A stretch of DNA of 64,000 nucleotides from Saturnia japonica (lineage: Eukaryota > Arthropoda > Insecta > Lepidoptera > Saturniidae), in NCBI GenBank assembly GCA_033032175.1, contig CM065325.1, forward strand, positions 648,930-712,929, read 5' to 3'. Shown here in pieces: positions 1 to 11,113 of the stretch. Numbering within the stretch: the first letter of the stretch is position 1; every line of letters starts with the position of its first letter. Position numbers and translations under genes: made by a program. The notes beneath the pieces were generated by a model, which was given only the letters and a program-made list of their open reading frames with translations, was not told the origin of the DNA and did not search any database.

Positions 1-205
1 GAACCTAAACAATGAATATTATATCACTTGCTGTCACTTTTAATTGGGTGACCTGTGTGAATGACAATGTAAATATTTTGGGGGGTCTAAGTTCAATGGC
101 ACTGTCGGGTTAAGATTCGCAGTATTAATTTATTTTATTTAATATATTAGTAACAGATATTATAGATAAATTTTAGCTTTCTGCACTCCTTCTCCTCTGT
201 ATTCT
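1..205 (+). repeat. Family-B dispersed repeat, copy 1 (cut by window edge)
   Basis: One of three related copies; the others are at 6505-6846 on the opposite strand and 20297-20660 on the same strand. Shared blocks include ATCACTTGCTGTCA, the stretch around GTCTAAGTTCAATGG, an AT-rich run TTAATTTATTT with TTAATATATTAGTAACAG, and TAGCTTTCTGCACTCCT. The copy begins before the window, and similarity stops near position 205, so its 3' third is missing. No open reading frame is shared by the copies, which points to a non-autonomous element. The family name is mine. Confidence 0.8.
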
Positions 206-690
206 ATGGACCCCTGTACCACCGGAAATATCATAATTAGCTTCTCCAAGGAGCTCTAGAAACCCTATTCACCTTAGGAACCCAACCCAACACAAGGTTA
301 TTTGGGTGCAATCTTGTATGTTACAAGGTTTTCTAACAGTCGAGTGCCATAAGTAGAGAAAAATTTCCAAAAAGATTTGTCTGTGCGCTTCTTCCAACAC
401 CTAACAAAATACCTAAGTTATTCCAGTACTATTTATGTCGTTTAGTATTGTCTCTCGTCCGTGCAAAATCGGCTGCCAGCAATCAGATTGGATACGCTGC
501 ATTGGCGGATATACTCGACGAAGTCATGCAAGTTATAGCCATTTAAATCAATGTAGACGGGTTTTGTATATCATCTTAGCGAATAACTTCAACTCAGTAA
601 CGGTGGTAAAACCAATTTTGATTGTCTAGAATTAGTTATTGGTATCAACCTGCCACGCAACTTTTTGTGATTTTAGATGTCAACTCTCAG
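206..690. other. Unassigned stretch between repeat B1 and the RTE pseudogene
   Basis: No supported gene. A 64-codon open stretch at 435-629 has no recognisable motif. Base composition is slightly less AT-rich than elsewhere (CCCAACCCAACAC near 280), so this may be older transposon sequence, but I cannot assign it. Confidence 0.4.
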
Positions 691-2520
691 CTACTCCGCT
701 GAGAATAGCTTTGGAGATAGAGGGTCTCTTTGTCTGACACCCTTTCCTACTCTAAATGGTTTACCTTTCTTTTCTAGATGGATTCTCGCGGTACTATGAC
801 TATATAGATTTTTTATTAAGCGGATATATTTTTGTTCGATTCCTTGTTCGTTTAGGGACTTCCATATCTTTTCGTAGTACAAGGAGTCGAATGCTTTGGT
901 ATAGTCGATGAAAGCAATGTAGCACTCGCGCTGGTAGGCTTTATACTTGTCTAAGATCTGACGGGCATCATGAATGTGATCGATTACCGAGCAACCTTTC
1001 CGAAAACCCGCCTGTTCGATGGGTTGATGTTCATCTAGTGTTCCTTCTATCAGTTTTAAAATTATCTTGGCAAATATCTTATATATGTAGCACATAAGAT
1101 TGGTTGGACGGTAGTTTCCAATGTCGTGTTTGTGCCCCTTTTATATAGAAGGATAATGTGTGATTTTGTCCATTACTGTCGGATAATTTCTGTTGTTTAT
1201 ACCATCGGGTCCTGGTGCTTTGTCTTTCCATTGTGTGTCTTTTTCTATTTCTACGTGAAGGATTTTGGGGATATCTGAGGTCTCTACCAAGTTTATTTCT
1301 TCTCGCGAAGTGTTTTTGTATTCATAAAGTTCCTTGTAATAGGATTTTGCAATTTCCAATATGTCTTTCCGTTTTTATTATGTGTTTTTCAATAGTCTTT
1401 TTTCTATTTCTGTTTCTATCTATTATTATGTTTTTCTTTATTGCTTTGTTAATTTCTGTTAGATATTTCCTTATGTCCTTTGCGTCTCTTGTGTTAATTG
1501 AGTGGCTCCTTTGTTCTAGCAATTTTATAGTGGTAGTTGTAAGCCATTGCTTGTTCCCTACTGGTATTTGCAGCGAGTTTTGTTAATTTTAATAATATTC
1601 TCTATCTAGTTGTATTTTTCCTGTATATTTAGGTCTTTGTATTTTCTTTAAAGTTTGTGAATTTGTCTCTCAGGCTGGCTGTTAAGTGTTCCATTTGGTG
1701 TTTTCCGAGCTTTACATTTCTGAATCTTGTCTTGGTCTAAGTTTCATTGGTTGTTTTGTTTTTAATTCTGCCCTGATCATCCTAAGATTGGTGTTGAAGT
1801 TGAATTGGTTGGTTGGTTGAATTGAACTGTTTTTGTTAGTCATGAAGAAATCAGTTTCATTTGTTGTGTTCCCGTCTGGTGAGATGCAAGTCCACATTTT
1901 TTTCTTATTTTTTCCTATATATATAGTATTTAAAATAGTAAGGTTGTTTTCTAGTGTGAATTTCATATTTTTTTCTCCTTTCCTGATTCTGATTTTGTTG
2001 CAGTATGTGAGTGGTCGTAGCGTGTTTCTCCAGGACGCTTGTTTCAAATTTTGCCATTGAAGTCTCCCATTACTATTAAGTTTTTATGAGCATGATCTCG
2101 GATGACTTTATTTAATTCAAGATAAAATGTATCTATTGTTTCTAGGCCTGGTACTGTTCTGTAGGTGAGTACACTTTTATAATAGACCATGCGTCTTGAT
2201 ATCCTGGTAGCTTTAAATTTATCATTGCTGTGCGCTCCGAAATGCCTATAAACCCTTCTATGCAGCCTGTCAGATGTTTCTTTACAATAAAACCAACCCC
2301 ATGGTGACCAGGAGTGGTACCTATATATTATAATAAGAAATCCTGATACAGAACAATCCTTTCTCCCAATTATCTCACTTCGCTGAGGTCAGCATTATCC
2401 CATTTGATATGTTCTAGCGCGTATGTTAATTCTCATAAGTTTTCTTCATTTCTCAGAGATAGGGTATTTAGTGCTGCAATATAGATTTTTTCTTTTCTTT
2501 TTTGGAATGTTGGAGGGTTG
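691..2520 (-). pseudogene. RTE-type non-LTR retrotransposon (LINE): endonuclease and partial reverse transcriptase, broken
   Basis: Read on the minus strand, the order is endonuclease then reverse transcriptase. About 2490-2340 encodes an AP-endonuclease start (SLRNEE, IKWDNADLSEVR, with stops after NEENL and after SEVR). About 2300-2160 gives HGVGFIVKKHL and VYSPTE. Near 2070-2053 lies GDFN, and near 1900-1840 MWTCISPDGN. The RT begins with KAPGPDGI near 1225 and continues at 1095-691 through QAGFRKGCSVIDHIHDARQ, AFIDYTKAFDSL and GVRQRDPLSPKLFS. The RT then ends at a stop near 691, before the YxDD catalytic motif. Several stops and frame changes show it is dead. Residue patterns fit the RTE/BovB clade rather than Jockey or CR1; the clade is judged from memory. 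Confidence 0.85.
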
Positions 2521-3145
2521 TGGTCTCTACCCAAACGAGGACCAGTCGGATTGGTCCATAAAATCGTTAAAATAGAAAAAGAAATTATTTATAAGGACAC
2601 TTTAATCACTTAGCGATATGAAATATACTTTACGATCTATACTGATTCCTAACAAATACACATTTAAGAACCCATAAAAATCGGTCCAGCCTTTTTGGAA
2701 GAGTGCGACCACAAACACCGTTACGCGAGATTATTTAAAATAAGATTATCATCTAATAAAATATCATTGATGTAACACAGTCTTAAGTAAACGCTTGTTA
2801 ATCTTCAAGATAAAATATCGCCTATACCAAGAAGCGGATATCGATAATCTTCTCATATAATCCAGTTTCGCTTATTTCTATCCGGATAGGCCCCGGGCGG
2901 TATCTATCTATTATGTAAGCCTGAAACCGGCAAGCCGGGCTTTGGGACTATAAATAATTGATATCAGGTAACTAATTACTTGGATCTTTCATTAGTACGC
3001 ATTATCGGTCGTTCGGGTAAATTAGACGAGTGATTTTGTGGCCTCCCTTAAGGTTCTTGGGCCGCTACGGGTCTAGTTATATTTTATCATGAATTAAAGA
3101 TTTCTTGATAATGGTTCTTGTGTATGTAACATTAAATAAGTTACA
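2521..3145. other. Gene-free stretch with a LINE/SINE-type tail remnant
   Basis: No gene seen. About 2660-2725 carries ATCGGTCCAGCCTTTTTGG, the type of 3'-tail wording found in family-A elements ('..cggtccagccgttttgg..'), so it is probably a decayed + strand end. The rest, including a short GC-rich patch near 2890-2950 (CCCCGGGCGG), is unassigned. Confidence 0.4.
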
Positions 3146-3470
3146 TAATAATAATAATAGCAGCCTGAGAATGTCCTACTGCTCAGAAGTGGTCTCTTCC
3201 CGAGAGAAAGCATGGGCTTGTTTACCACGATAGCTTAAGATGTATTGACAATTTCTAACGCCGAGAAATTTACAGTATCATATTTTTCGCACATACAGTG
3301 TTACTTACTTCAAGAACATTTCTCAAGAATTCAAGAGTTTATACGATATTTTCCTTCACCGTCAGCAGATAGTACCAGCATCAGCAAATGTATGGGAATT
3401 TCGAAAAAATCGTTGATACATGCCAGGGCTCAAATTTACGGACATCAAACTAATATTCAGCCGGTCTAAT
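3146..3470 (-). repeat. tRNA-derived SINE, old copy
   Basis: Minus strand. The head is near 3450-3430, where the B-box position is decayed (reverse complement of GGGCTCAAATTT). The body contains the reverse complement of TACGATATTTTCCTTCACCG at about 3340-3358, which matches GGTGAAGGAAAACATCGTGA of the copy at 20797. The tail side reads GCCTGAGAATGTCCTACTGC followed by an (AAT)n run at 3146-3160. The phrase 'cctgtgaatgtcccactgctgggc' is a common lepidopteran repeat motif known to me. A 74-codon open stretch on the + strand here is incidental. Confidence 0.65.
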
Positions 3471-4370
3471 CCACTCGGCCAGTTTTCTTTACTGAGCTAC
3501 TTCTTTTCAGATGCTTTTGTATTAGTTTTGATTATTCTGAAATGTAATTAAACGTTTTGTGTCTGTTTTAAAAATTTAAATACCTCTGAATTTTTATATA
3601 GAGCGCTGTGAGAAGATAAATTGAGCTGAACGTTTGATTCTACATATTTTAAAACTATCAAAAATTGTACAAAACTGGCTGATTTATTTTTCTACCTTAC
3701 AATTGCAATTAACTACATACCATGTAGGCATATTACATACGTATATATATATATGTTGTACGTCACGCGACAATTAAGTAAAGAACCCTGCCAAGCTTAA
3801 ACCATGCCAGATCAACTGCAAATTTGATCAGTCGTTTTGAATAATGGATGTCAAATCGGCGAAACATTTACGTCAGACCATATGACAAATTAACTGTTGA
3901 TGGATGTTCCTTTATTCTCTCTACACATCATTTTGCTTTCAGAAATCTATTACTATTCATTGCCTCTAATGAAGATTGATGCCCTGCTTTCTAATTACTT
4001 CTTACTATGTTGTAGACTCCCGATTCCTCAAATGAGTTCCGAAGAAAATCTTTAAATTATTTTGACTATTAAAATCATTTCATTGTTACAAATATTATTT
4101 TAGGATAGCGCAATAATTATAGTACAGGTTTTTGTTTTACTCTAATCTGAAATTGGGCTGACTTTCATTTATCTGGTTGTTACAACGTGATAATTGTGTC
4201 CTACTGGATCAAGACCACCATACACAAGGTCTAACACCCTCTATAGTGGCACGATAAAAAGTGTCGCGTTCGGAGATCAGTCGTTGTATATTCACTAAAC
4301 AAGCGGGGTGGAAGATCGCGACAACCAAGCGACATGGTGATAAGCCCTTCATGAACGCTGTTTTAGGATT
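3471..4370. other. Gene-free A+T-rich stretch
   Basis: No supported gene or repeat. A short (TA)n run lies at about 3742-3755. The segment 4290-4350 (AAGCGGGGTGGAAGATCGCG) is GC-richer and unassigned. Confidence 0.4.
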
Positions 4371-4371
4371 A

Positions 4372-4700
4372 TAGGCTCTGTTTTTTTTTATAGTAGCACT
4401 ACAAATTGAGTGTACTGTCCGCTAATGGTAAGCACAGTACAATCCTAAAACAACGGCGACCAGCAAGAAATCGTAATCAATCGACGGTTGCCACTTTCGT
4501 GCCGGCCTGCTTTAATATAACTCGAAATGCACAGGCTGATCCCGGAACGCGACACGGTAAAGCGAGTCACTATGACGGACTTTTCACTACATGCATTTGC
4601 AATTCAGCCCTACCACCCTGCTATCGCCATTTCCTCATTCGTTGCCCAGCAGGATGCAGCACTACGTGCAATTGAGGTTAGGTTAAGTTTCTCAGTGCTT
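4372..4700 (+). repeat. Family-D repeat, copy 1
   Basis: The best-preserved of five related copies; the others are at 7518 and 56119 (opposite strand), 58303 (same strand) and 62360 (opposite strand). It begins with a T-run and ATAGTAGCACTAC, passes through CTGATCCCGGAACGCG near 4536 and CCCTGCTATCGCCATTTCCT near 4615, and ends near TTTCTCAGTG. Two overlapping frames are open. One encodes QPYHPAIAISSFVAQQ, nearly identical to QPYYPAIAISSFVTQQ in the copy at 56119, so the unit may descend from coding sequence. I do not recognise the family. Confidence 0.75.
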
Positions 4701-4754
4701 GAGATGTATTTTGACACCCTTTACAGTCTTTACAGTCACCCAAAAAAGAAATAA

Positions 4755-5288
4755 AAAACAGATTAGTAAAATTAACCATAGCTTTTAGAGTTTAATAATC
4801 AGTGTAGTATATATACTAACATTGTCCTTATACTAACTCATAATAATCGAACATTGTAGATACATTGTAGTTTCATATCCGCTTAGTTTCGATGCATCCG
4901 CCTACCGCATGATAAATCACAAGACACAAACCACTCTCAGCTATCAAAACACTGCATGTAAACAATAGTCAGGAGAGTCGTTTAGCTGCAATATCAGCCG
5001 AGACTCATGCGTGGACAGTTACGCTCATAAACAACGGACTTCCGACGATGACTAAGATTTAAGATGTAAGCTTTTAACGATTTTACAAGTATATTTGAAT
5101 CAATGACGTTTTATAAATAGACGCGTTATACACTAACTAAAAGCAGTGTATCAGCATGTTGAACAAAAGAGATAGGAAATCACAGCGTAAGGCGGAAACT
5201 CTGTTGTCAAAAAAGGATAAAAGATGTGAATTGAATTGAAATGCATGTAAAGAGCGTCAATGCTGCATTTACTTATAAAATATAATTG
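4755..5288. other. Gene-free A+T-rich stretch
   Basis: Nothing recognised in either strand; no long frames and no repeat shared with the rest of the window. Confidence 0.35.
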
Positions 5289-5289
5289 G

Positions 5290-5345
5290 TTTGAACGCGC
5301 TAATCTCTGATACTACCAGTCAGATGTGAAAAACTATTTTAGCTT
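5290..5345 (-). repeat. Family-A 3'-end remnant
   Basis: GAACGCGCTAATCTCTGATA followed by CTACCAGTCAGATGTGAAAA is the reverse complement of the family-A tail wording (compare 14610-14640, 'actagtactttctgagattagtgtgttcaaac'). It lies just before a second such remnant, so two independent 3'-end pieces sit side by side. Confidence 0.55.
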
Positions 5346-5378
5346 GTCATAGCATATTTATTAAAGAATGTTGGTATA

Positions 5379-5475
5379 ATCTATAGTAATATAATAAAGC
5401 GGAAAAGTTTTTTTGTTTGTTTGTTTGTTTAAATACACTAACATCTTGAACTACCAGTCGGATTGGATAAAATAA
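5379..5475 (-). repeat. Family-A 3'-end remnant with (TTTG)n
   Basis: Starts ATCTATAGTAATATAATAAAG, which is the reverse complement of the family-A terminus. It continues through four TTTG units (the complement of the CAAACAAACAAAC seen at 14632) and then AACTACCAGTCGGATTGG. Truncated at its far end near 5475. Confidence 0.65.
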
Positions 5476-6504
5476 ATTGTATATGATGGCCAGACTCTAC
5501 CATTCCATGGCCTGCGAGTTATAAACGCAACAAATGCGATGCGGAATAATTTGACTACTTCGGTAGTTAAGTCACAACTCAGAAAAAGAATGGGAATTTG
5601 CGTACGAAATAGTAGAAATCACTTCGAGCAAGAACTTTAATTAGGCTAATTTATAAAATGTTTCAATTGTTAGTTATTGATAATTGTTATTACTACTAAA
5701 CTCTTACTGGTTCTAAATTTTATTTTAAATTTGTATATTTTGTTTTATTTGCATTGAGTATTGTTTTCAATTGATTTTATGAAAATTATAAAGAACGACT
5801 TTAAGTTTAGTTCGAATACAAATTTCCGCTTGCTCCTTTTGCGATCAATTTTTTTCAGTTTATTTAAAATAAGTTCCCAGTTATGCATTGTTAGAAAACT
5901 ATAAAAACGGTTGTGTTTTTAAAATAATCAACAAACTAAGTTTCATAAGTTTTTTTTTCTTTTTAATGCATTTTAATGGAAAGGAATCTCAATAAAATAT
6001 TGAAATAGTATCGTTTTTCATATCGCACTTTTAATTTTGGGACATTTTTTTTTTAATATTTATAAATAAACAGTGTTTAATCGTTTTTATAAATCAGAAA
6101 AAAAATTGATACTTTTTTTTAAATAAATTTTTGATGTTGCATTTTTGACTTTATGTAAAAAAAGCTAAAAAACATGATAACTAAAAAATAGTTCACTTTT
6201 GTATTATGCATATAGGTATTAAAATTATCGCAATTAGTCACCCCTATCACCTCCTAACGGGAATACGGCGAATTACCAATAATCCTGTATATTACATAAC
6301 TATAAATATATCATTTAGAAACGCTTATATCTTGCTACTTTCACCATATTCTCTTGCAATGGAACCACACACGACTTTCACCCGACGCCGCCTCGCCGTC
6401 TGAACTTCCATATTTATGATTAGCACAGGCTCAAATTATGACGACCGGACCGGCTCTTGAAGGTCACTATACACGTATTATGTATTACTTAAACATATAT
6501 TGTT
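5476..6504. other. Gene-free A+T-rich stretch
   Basis: Very A+T-rich with many homopolymer runs (for example poly-T near 5947 and 6110). A short GC-richer patch at 6370-6405 (CACCCGACGCCGCCTCGCCG) closes a 65-codon open stretch with no motif. No gene assigned. Confidence 0.4.
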
Positions 6505-6846
6505 ATCTATATATTAATACGTAAAGCAAAAGATTTCGGTACCATTTTAATCGTATTGCGTGCACGGAAGACTGTGAGATTTGGCTTGGTTAAAGTTTGT
6601 ATGGAGAAGGAGTGCAGAAAGCTACAATTTATCTATAATATCTGTTACTAATACAATATTAAATAAAATAAATTAATACTCCGAAACCTAACTGACCAGT
6701 GCCATTGAACTTCGACCCCCCAAAATATTGACATTGTCACTCAACGAAAAATGACAGCAAGTGATTTATAATTCATTGTTTACATTCATACTGCAAATGT
6801 CAAACAGAAAATAGTTTATGATTAAAAAGTCGCTGGTCGAATTTCG
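6505..6846 (-). repeat. Family-B dispersed repeat, copy 2
   Basis: Full-length-looking minus-strand copy. Read in reverse it runs from TTCGACCAGCGACTTTTT through ATCACTTGCTGTCA, GGGGGGTCGAAGTTCAATGG and TAGCTTTCTGCACTCCT to GTGCACGCAATACG, ending in ATTAATATATAGAT. It extends the family beyond copy 1 on both sides and matches the 20297 copy end to end with scattered substitutions. Confidence 0.85.
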
Positions 6847-6849
6847 TTA

Positions 6850-7515
6850 GAATAGAATGCCATTTCATTTAATACTATTGTGAGAGGCAAGTAGGTCGAA
6901 TATTTCCAAAAGTAATAGAAGAAATTTCGAATAGCCATAATGACCTTAATCTTTCGTGTATATCGCAAACTTTTTTATCCCAATAAAATCTTATACACCG
7001 ATGTCTAAATTCTACGTCAACAACTAAAATATCAACAACGTGATACAAAGAATCGTATCAAAGTATCAAAAGCTATAGAAGCTTTCACATTTACCTCACA
7101 TAATATGATTCATACAAACACGGAAATCATACGCAAGTAAATTCTCATATTTATGAACAGACATATTTTTTCCCCATAAATATATTATTTTATGAAAGAG
7201 CCCTATAATCTCATTACGTTTTCGCTAAGGTCCCTTTTATCAGGGCTTTGTACAAGTTACTCTTCTGTTATATAAAATAAACTGAATAAGTAAAACGAAA
7301 ACCAATAAAATCAGGATTTCGCCCACGAACGACGCGTCACATTCGTGCAAACATCGTCGGGATAGAGACGTGCGTAGGCGGATGGGTGGAGCGTCACTTA
7401 TAGATATTTTTTTTAACAATTTTTCATAAATTAATTCAAATATGATATTTTTATTGCAATATCAGGCTCTTTTTTGATAATTTCGGTAATAAAGCGGTCA
7501 AACATATCTTAATTT
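6850..7515. other. Gene-free stretch with a small GC-richer patch
   Basis: No gene seen. 7321-7400 is GC-rich (GAACGACGCGTCACATTCG, then GGCGGATGGGTGGAGCG) and might be regulatory or old repeat. Neither is supported. Confidence 0.35.
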
Positions 7516-7517
7516 AA

Positions 7518-7560
7518 ATTAACCTCAACTGCACATGATCCACCCTGCTGAGTAATGAAC
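7518..7560 (-). repeat. Family-D repeat fragment, copy 2
   Basis: AACCTCAACTGCACATGATC followed by CACCCTGCTGAGTAATGAAC matches the start of the 56119 copy (CACCTGCACGTGATGCACCC, then TGCTGAGTAACAAACG). Only about 43 bp of the roughly 330-bp family is present. Confidence 0.65.
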
Positions 7561-7856
7561 AAAACTGTTTTTAATTTATTATTAGGTTCACAAACCAGAC
7601 TTCACACCAGTAAAAATTACACATATTTTCGATAGTAAAAAAACAAACAAAGAATATGTTGTGTGCCTTAAAAAAGTGAACACAGTTTTTTAGGGGGATA
7701 TATACCCGACTTGATTTCATCATTGTGATTCGATTATGCGTATGACAAATCGAGATCAGCCGGTGATATATACAGATATTTTTCCGCCGTTTTGTGACAG
7801 CAGTAATTGGTGTTAGATTCTTGATATCTCGGTAGTCATCACTACTTTCTGATTTT

Positions 7857-7880
7857 ACTGTGCTTCTTATGAAGCACAGT
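7857..7880. other. Perfect 10-bp hairpin
   Basis: ACTGTGCTTC, a 4-base spacer TTAT, then GAAGCACAGT: a perfect inverted repeat able to form a 10-bp stem. No gene or transposon end is recognised beside it. Confidence 0.75.
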
Positions 7881-8825
7881 CCCAGCAATTTACCATTTAT
7901 ACTAATGTTTTTTTTTATTATATAATATTTACCATAAATATTATGATTTCATCACAGTGCTTTCTTCAACGGAAAGCTCAGGCTTATTGTAGAACTTGAA
8001 TCCATCGAAACGAAATAGCGTGTGAGTATTGTATAATCATTTTTCAATCGGTAAATCAATTAAATCCGTCAGCCACATAATCTTATTTGTTTGTTGTCGT
8101 GTATAATTAGAATGTCAAATCATTGAAACCGACGGAATAAGAGTGTTTACATCAATAACTTGATGAAATTAGATTTTCTAACATTTTTATGTTTCATTAA
8201 ATGCCTATTAATAATAGTATATTTAAAGTTTAAAAGTTAACAACATTTAAGCTAGCACTATATTAATAGGAATGTAAATTTCAGCGAGCAGTTCTAGTAT
8301 TTTTTTATGTAATTAGATTTGGATGGAGTTTTGTAATTGTATTAATTCTGTGATTTATTCTCTAATCAGGTGTCATTTCTGAGAAAAATCTTTTTAAGAA
8401 AAATAACTAATTTTCCCCGTAAACAAGAAGGACGCAAGGTGAAGGTGAAGGTTGCCTAGGTATGTGTAGACAAGGAGTGAGTGGCAATCGAAGTTATTTA
8501 AAAAGTTGTAAAGGTGAGCGGACATTCCATCCGTTCAATGATTGGTGGTTTATTTTATTACAAAATGTAATAGATCCCATTATACCAAATACAATCATAA
8601 AAAACGTAGTTATCATAAAGTGATAACTTAAACTAATCTAAGTTAAACTACATATTTAATATTGTAATTGTTTAACTCGAGAAAAGCTTAGGTTATTACT
8701 TAATCTTTATGTATATTAATATGATAATGTGAGGAAAGGTTATTTATTAATAACATCTTTTATTGATTTTATTGATATTTTATCCTTAGTTAAAATTCTT
8801 GAATATATACATTAGAACACTGAAT
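7881..8825. other. Gene-free A+T-rich stretch
   Basis: No supported gene or repeat. 8440-8500 holds a small imperfect AAGGTGA duplication (AAGGTGAAGGTGAAGG). Confidence 0.35.
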
Positions 8826-8908
8826 AGAGAAGGGAAGCAAGACAGAGTGGCGCCGTAACGCGTTACGTTACGAAGCGGATTACCCTGTCATAAGAAGTAA
8901 TCACTTCA
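8826..8908 (+). repeat. Palindrome-centred conserved repeat (family C), left copy
   Basis: About 83 bp running AGAGAAGGGAAGC, GACAGAGTGGCGCC, GTAACGCGTTACGTTAC, AAGCGG, TACCCT and CATAAGAAGT. It recurs inverted at 12982-13063 with only a handful of differences. The core CGTAACGCGTTACG (8856-8869) is a perfect 14-bp palindrome. I recall similar wording from other lepidopteran genomes but cannot name the element. The conserved block is GC-rich against A+T-rich flanks. Confidence 0.85.
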
Positions 8909-9283
8909 AAAAAATTGATAGATAAACTAAAACGCTGTAACTCGACCCCAGCCTTTTTAAACATTTCACACAGTGCCCTAGCAGTTTATAGAATATGATC
9001 AAGTATTTTATTGCAACTATTGATAACGCACTATAATTTTTTTTATGTGTTTATCCACACGATATTATGTGTAATACCCGTATTGTCGTCGAATAATAAA
9101 ACCGAGGACAAAACGTTGTCCGGTTACTTGTATGTACTTGCCCTACTGTGAGTTTAAATCAACACAGAACTTATAGCACTGTTTTGTTTAAATTTCAATA
9201 GATTATGTTATTTTAGTTTTATTTGTGTCTGTATCTATATTACAATTTAGATTGAGTGAGGGAGTGTTACCGAATTATATATC
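8909..9283. other. Gene-free A+T-rich stretch
   Basis: Nothing recognised. Confidence 0.35.
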
Positions 9284-9325
9284 ACTAGCGACCCACCCCA
9301 ACTTCGCACTGGTGCAATTTACAAA
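9284..9325 (+). repeat. Family-A-like 5' end
   Basis: ACTAGCGACCCACCCCAACT followed by TCGCACTGGTGCAATTTAC is the classic lepidopteran dispersed-repeat opening ('actagcgacccgccccggcttcgcacggg'). The matching 3' end is not clear, so downstream extent is unknown; the open stretch at 9326-9556 probably lies inside the decayed body. Confidence 0.6.
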
Positions 9326-9809
9326 GTGGTGTATTTTATGTTCAAAAAGCATGGTTTAGAGTTAATCGCTTTAATATTGATAGTTCATAACTTCATAGTT
9401 ACAAAAAATATGCTTAGCTCGCGACGCATGATTCATCGTAGAACCGTTTCGCTGCGAGGCCTGCGATTTATATTTTTGGTTGCGCGTAATTTTGAGTCCG
9501 TGATATCTTCTACAGTATTCATTCAAATAACATACTACTATTTTATTCTACATTAAATGCGCAAGTTAACTATGTTGAAGATGAAAATGGTTACTGTTAG
9601 GCAATCTTAGGAGATAGAATTATAGCATCGCGGACTTTTCTTTAAGTTTTTAGAACTAAAATTCTTAAGTAAATTATTTTGATGTATCACTTAAGGTTTA
9701 GCCAGCATAAGCCATGTAAGCGCCCGAAAATCGATTTATTTACGACTTCATTACAAAACATTGGATTTTCTCTACTATACAAAAACTTAATTGGAATGTA
9801 TTGCAAATA

Positions 9810-9841
9810 CAAGGTGTCTAGAAAGGGTATCGGGTATTTGT
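9810..9841 (+). repeat. Mariner left terminal inverted repeat
   Basis: The 32-bp terminus pairs with 11080-11111 in inverted orientation, two mismatches, and is preceded by TA. This is the 3' side relative to the transposase gene. Confidence 0.92.
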
Positions 9842-9916
9842 AAGTTCAATGAAACAAAAATTATTTGTATGCAATAAAAAAGTTTATTGTTTATTATTAG
9901 CATATGAATTGGAGAA

Positions 9917-10995
9917 TTATTTGGAAAAGATGATGTTATCCAAATGATGACCGTTACGTTGCTGGCACTCTTCTAAACGGAAACGAAGATTGGCGATAAC
10001 ACGTTGACACATAGCTATCGATATTACTGCCATTTCTGACCTGATGTTTTGCTTTAACTGGGTTAGATTCGTCGGATTGTTTTGATAAACCTTACTTTTA
10101 AGGTATCCCCATGCAAAATAGTCAAGCGGGCTAAAGTCGGGGCTTCTGGGAGGCCAGTTGATGTTACCCCTTCGCGAAATGACTTTATTAGGGAATAATT
10201 CGTTAACAACTTCCATTGAGTCATTTGAGGTATGGCAAGTGGCCCCATCTTGCTGGAACCACGTTCTTGAGTTGAAACCTGCAAACTCCTGCAACTCTGG
10301 GACCAAAAAATTTCGCAACATATCGCAATAACGGTCACTATTCACATTAATTGCTCGGCCTCGTTGGTCTTCATGAAAATAAGGACCAGTTATGCCTTTA
10401 GCAGACATAGCGGCCCAAATAACGACCTTTGGGCTATGCAGGGGTCGTTCATGCTTTCGTCTCGGATTCTCCACTGCCCAGTACCGACAATTCTGCTTAT
10501 TAACATGACCATTCAGGTGAAAATTTGCTTCGTCACTGAACAGTATGTTGTTAAAGTTGTTAAATCGCTGCAGCATTTCGTTCGCAAAATTCAGTCGATT
10601 AGCATAGTCCGTATCCTTCAATTCTTGAACCAATTGAATTTTATAGGCTTTTAGATGTAAGTCTTTCTTTAAAATCGAATGTAAAGACGATTTTTTGATG
10701 TTCAACGCTTGGCTTCGCTTTCGGATGGATAAAGACGGATTTTGACGAACCGACGCCTCAACTTCTTCAATTGTTTCTTCATCGCGAACTGAACGAGGAC
10801 GACCAGAGTTTTGAATTTTAACTGTCGCACCTGTATTCTCGAACATCCTGATCCATTTCCTAATGCTATCGTCACTTGGCGCGTGGCGTGTACGATATTC
10901 CGCACGATAGAGACGTTGAGCAGTCACTATTGAATCACTATTACGATAATAGCCTCGTACGCAAAATGCGCGATGCGTCCCGAGTACTGTTCCAT
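9917..10995 (-). CDS. Mariner-family transposase, DD41D type (probable frameshift near the start)
   Basis: Cuts and pastes the element by DDE/D nuclease chemistry in the nucleus. Residue numbers follow the open frame from 11173 (418 codons). An N-terminal helix-turn-helix region starts with FCVRGYYRNSDS (about 70-80). GRPR lies at 124-127 and a second HTH around 140-175. The catalytic Asp residues are D214 (FSDEANF), D309 (FQQDGA) and D351 (SPDFSPLDYFAWGYLK), with 94 and 41 residues between them. There are no internal stops. The open frame runs beyond the transposon's right terminus to 11173, and that extra part cannot belong to the gene. Inside the element there is no suitable in-frame ATG before the HTH. 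An ATG at 10995-10993 lies one frame off, and one base lost between there and about 10975 would explain it. From that ATG the length, about 358 residues, fits the family. Confidence 0.85.
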
Positions 10996-11079
10996 CGTGA
11001 CTAAAACTCCACAAAATGGCGGACGCCACGAACCTCTCCCCGCACCCTTTAGACGCCCCGTTTCGAATATGGCGCGAAA

Positions 11080-11111
11080 ACAAATACCCGATACCCTTTA
11101 TGGACACCTTG
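11080..11111 (-). repeat. Mariner right terminal inverted repeat
   Basis: Inverted partner of 9810-9841, followed by TA. It lies upstream of the transposase start and is read through by the open frame that continues to 11173. Confidence 0.92.
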
Positions 11112-11113
11112 TA

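Larger units (their letters stand above)
9810..11111 (-). mobile_element. Mariner-like (DD41D, rosa-type) DNA transposon, nearly intact
   Basis: A 1302-bp element bounded by terminal inverted repeats. The left end starts CAAGGTGTCTAGAAAGGG, and the reverse complement of the right end starts CAAGGTGTCCATAAAGGG. Both continue TATCGGGTATTTG, giving about 31 bp with two mismatches. A TA dinucleotide lies directly outside each end (9808-9809 and 11112-11113), the target-site duplication of Tc1/mariner elements. The termini enclose one transposase on the minus strand. Near-identical termini and an open transposase argue for recent insertion relative to everything around it. The rosa/DD41D placement rests on catalytic spacing, not on alignment. 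Confidence 0.93.

Noticed and set aside
1215..1586. 123-codon + frame rich in Phe/Leu/Ile
   Set aside because: It is the antisense of the RTE pseudogene, whose minus-strand motifs are clear.
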